Below, one piece after another: positions 57,841-64,000 of a stretch of 64,000 bases of DNA. The stretch covers positions 80,183,127-80,247,126 of the forward strand of contig NC_086378.1 in NCBI RefSeq assembly GCF_036588685.1, given 5' to 3'. Made by a program: the position numbers and the translations under genes. This stretch comes from Mytilus trossulus. Lineage: Eukaryota > Mollusca > Bivalvia > Mytilida > Mytilidae. The notes beneath the pieces were generated by a model. It saw only the letters and a list, made by a program, of their open reading frames with translations, made no database searches and was not told the origin of the DNA. Positions within the stretch are counted from its first letter, which is position 1. Each line of letters opens with the position of its first letter.

Positions 57841-58235
57841 GAACAAAATTTTATGACTTTATTTTTATTTTTGTATGTTCAGTTTGTGTAGTTTCATTAC
57901 TGGTTGTAAGTGTTCAGATATTCGAAACACGAGTTGTAAAACATTTACGTTATGCAAATATAAAATTAAATAATACGTTTTCTTTTCAACACCTTCATTA
58001 ATGAATTTGGACAGAAACCGTTTCTCTGGCATCTCTGTTGAAGAAGAAACACTGATTTTAATGCTTAATCCATCAACGTCATCACAAGCACAAGTAAATA
58101 AATTTGGGCTTTATACATTAGATAGAGCTGAGGATTAAGTACTCTGTTTTATTAACTGTAAACAAAATTAATGACTGCATATATATATATATATATATAT
58201 TCTATTTTATACTTTGTCACAAACTTATTACTGAA

Positions 58236-58925
58236 AGGGTCGTATGACATTTGCGCCGATTTTGAAAATTTTCATTCTTTCATTTGCGCCGATTTCATCT
58301 TTTCGTTTGCGCCGATTTTATACTTGCTCCTAATTAGATTTACAGGTTAAGTTAGAACTTGTACATGTATTGTGCTATACCATTGGTAAAATCTTGTTAT
58401 TATTGTTTTTCATCCATGTTTAGGTTAATTTTGATTCATATATTGTTCTGGAACTTCGTTGTAACTTGATGGTCATATTGCACATTGAAACGGACCGATA
58501 AGTAAATTCTTTAATCATCGAGGGCCATAGATATCGGAAGGTCAGTGTTCTCAAACATAACTACATATCTTACTAATGTACCATAAAATCGTGTAAAGCC
58601 AGTTACCACGGATATTATTGTCAAAACACAGATCTTGTAGGCCTTCTTCCACCTCCCAGTGGTGAGCAGGGGACAACAGTTATATACATGTTGCGGTTGA
58701 CAATTCATTACAGTTGTACAAGTGGCTAATGGAAGAGGTCTATATTAATGATAAATGATAAATAACATGACTTCGATGGAGAGTTCTCTCATTGACACTC
58801 CCATCTTCTTATATCTATTCACCTGTAATTTACCTGTAATAAAATCGGCGCAAATGAAAGAAAAATCGGCGCAAATGAAATGCAGATCGGCGCAAATGCA
58901 AAACGCCGACTGAAAGTTTACATGA
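58236..58925. mobile_element. Candidate TIR element with triplicated TTTGCGCCGAT blocks at each end
   Basis: TTTGCGCCGAT occurs three times at the left (58250-58260, 58283-58293, 58306-58316) and its reverse complement three times at the right (58844-58854, 58865-58875, 58886-58896). TACTGAAAGGG and CGACTGAAAG stand near the outer edges. About 520 bases of interior show no gene. The symmetric design suggests one mobile unit, but I see no target duplication. Confidence 0.6.
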
Positions 58926-60679
58926 CAATACACATTTGGAAACCAACCGTGCCGGAGGGCTGTATAGCCAGTTAAGGTCGTTAAAAACTTCCATCATCGT
59001 GAATTTAATTGAATTGTATAAGATTCAGTCTTGTGAAATTTAGGAAGCCTCCAAATTAAAATAATAACAAAGTATTACATCTGACGAATCACTCAGTCTC
59101 AGTTTAATACAAAAACAAACTATTTTGTGTAAACCGTCATCCGACAAAGACTTTAAATACTAATACAACATACACAGAGTGATCGTAATCTAAATATGAA
59201 AACAATCAACTTCAATGGGAAATGCCTACAGGTTTTATTTTGGTTGCGTTATTTTTTTCTTGATGAAACAGAATTGACAGCGGAACAGCGAGACGCAAAT
59301 AATAATAAAACCTGTAATACCTATTTCACGGTCACTTGCTTGTGTTTACATGTTGGAGAATGTTCTGTGCTGGAGAGTTATTTCTAATAATTTTATTGGT
59401 GCTGATGATCGTTCGAAATATGAAAACAAGACAACGATGTTTGTTGTTTTTTGTTGTTGTTTTTTTTACTTTTTCATGAATAACAGATAAGTTAATTAGG
59501 TCAGATGTTTAAACATTTCTTAAAAGATTAGAAGTGCAACATCTTCCAAAAAAAATAATTTGCACATATTATTATTAAGCCCATTAAATATTCCTTTGAT
59601 TTGGGTTCCATGAACATAGGATTTCCGCATAATATATATTTTGAAAGATACATAAGTGCATATAAGTTTAAGCGACATAGTAAAAGTGATTGCACTTTAA
59701 TACGAGAACGAATATTGCTGTTATGCATATCTAAACGTAAGATTTATTTCTTATTTTATTATATGATTAATCGTTGTTTTATGTTTCCGATACCAGAATA
59801 TAGGATACGTATGTTTACCACTTCAAGTGAACGAAATGAGTCAAACTTTTTTTATTTATATTTTAAATATTTTTATAGAAAGAGGCATCCATACCTGTGC
59901 ATATATGTCATTATGTCATACATTAACAGTTTTGCTTTTGAATTTCATTCCAACGTGTGTGTGTGGGGGGTATATGTATGAGTACAGTGGCGGATCCAGA
60001 AATGTTCATAAGTAAGGCACTGACTGTCATAATGATAACTGATCCCTTTTAAAATATATATCGCTCCAGTCACGCTTCTGTGATTCCCGACATAATATAA
60101 AACCAATTTTGTTCCAACAAAAGGGGGGCCTGGCACCCTGGATCCCTCCTATGGTGTACAATAAGCCGTGATTTTGATGAAAGGGGCCCCTAAAATCATT
60201 TCAGTGAATCTTTGCATTTATAAAGCATACAGCAGAATAAGCAACAACCAACTGAAATTTCAGATTTTAAACCATTTCTGAGAGCAATTTAAACTGACAA
60301 AAATCTATAAAAATTTAAATAGAACTGATTTCTATATAACCATTGAATATTTTGCACTGTGTTTTGGTGATAATGCAACATAAAGAAAAAAAATAGTCTT
60401 GGCAAACAATGTAGCCACAACTACAGTACGAAGGAATCTTCAAAAGAGGGGGGTCTTTTAATCCCTTTTGTACCACTTTCTGTACACCATACGCTGAAAT
60501 TGGACAAGATTCTACAATTGTTAAGAATTGTTCTTTTTTCAAGCTAAACACACAAAAAAATAATATGAAAATTTTAGAGAAATACACAAAAAAACAAATT
60601 GAAACACACCAAAACAAAAGAAAAACACGGAAATAGCATTTATTCCGGTTTTATTCCGTGATTATAGTTGAACTGGCAC
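58926..60679. other. Gene-free stretch upstream of RAB2
   Basis: No recognised gene. 59985-60155 is a further GGATCC-type short element (GTGGCGGATCCAGAAATG ... CACCCTGGATCCCTCC). Open frames here, including the 126-codon one at 59601-59981, show no motif and no coding-like composition. Confidence 0.45.
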
Positions 60680-60753
60680 TACTTCCGGGTGAGAAATTGA
60701 CGTCAACAAACTGACATCATCAGCCAATATCGACAGAAAAAAGAACGATCAAA
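60680..60753 (+). promoter_or_regulatory. RAB2 proximal promoter/leader with ETS-like site, CRE palindrome and CCAAT
   Basis: Upstream of the RAB2 ATG are ACTTCCGG (60681-60688, an ETS-type site), the full CRE palindrome TGACGTCA (60698-60705) and CCAAT (60724-60728), all within 75 bases. Such a TATA-less arrangement is typical of housekeeping genes. The transcription start is not visible, so some of these could lie in the transcribed leader. Confidence 0.55.
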
Positions 60754-63979
<3,226 letters not shown>

Positions 63980-64000
63980 TAGGTAGGGTTGAGAGCTATA

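Noticed and set aside
59601-59981. 126-residue open frame upstream of RAB2
   Set aside because: Very rich in Phe/Tyr/Ile from AT-rich DNA, no motif, and it ends in a GTGTG run; there is no splice or promoter context.

Overview
This window is AT-rich animal nuclear DNA, most likely from a marine bivalve close to Mytilus. The genes are split into many short exons with canonical GT-AG introns. Introns and intergenic DNA are full of dispersed repeat families that I recall from mussel and other bivalve genomes, such as the units carrying GTAGAGGGGCAT and the units carrying GACCTTGACCTCATTTTCAT. The species is inferred; it is not proven by the sequence.

Two host genes can be assembled exon by exon. 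The first, at 11691-40700 (+), is a complete 18-exon gene for a glycoside hydrolase family 35 enzyme of the GLB1L2/GLB1L3 type. All exon phases match and give 692 residues, with an N-terminal membrane segment and both catalytic glutamates. The second, at 60754 to the window end (+), is the 5' part of RAB2 (five exons, residues 1-121), running off the right edge. A CRE palindrome, an ETS-like site and a CCAAT motif lie just upstream of its ATG.

Layout: 1-11490 is gene-free, with dispersed repeats, a TTAA-flanked element (4016-4595) and a hairpin element (10096-10257). The GH35 gene fills 11.7-40.7 kb. Its introns hold a foldback element (16040-17756), a TTAA element (19971-20342), nested repeats (25.1-29.0 kb), a 17-copy 74-bp array built from its own exon-14 splice acceptor (31277-32523), a TIR element (34317-34978) and a Helitron-like insertion (about 37307-38800). 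From 40.7 to 60.7 kb there is no host gene. That region holds a TIR element with a 7-bp target duplication enclosing the 3' end of a LINE (43466-45163), another TTAA element, a broken hAT-type transposase remnant (48331-48849), a 22/44-bp minisatellite (50243-52510) and a 5'-truncated, frameshifted LINE (52873-56285, minus strand).

The two host genes have unrelated roles: glycan degradation, and Rab2 membrane traffic between ER, Golgi and the endolysosomal route. Nothing suggests co-regulation. The most unusual item is the intron-13/exon-14 array. It carries 16 extra copies of a branch-point-like motif, an AG acceptor and the first 39 bases of a coding exon, and every extra copy leads to an in-frame stop. 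I found no tRNA, rRNA or CRISPR array.
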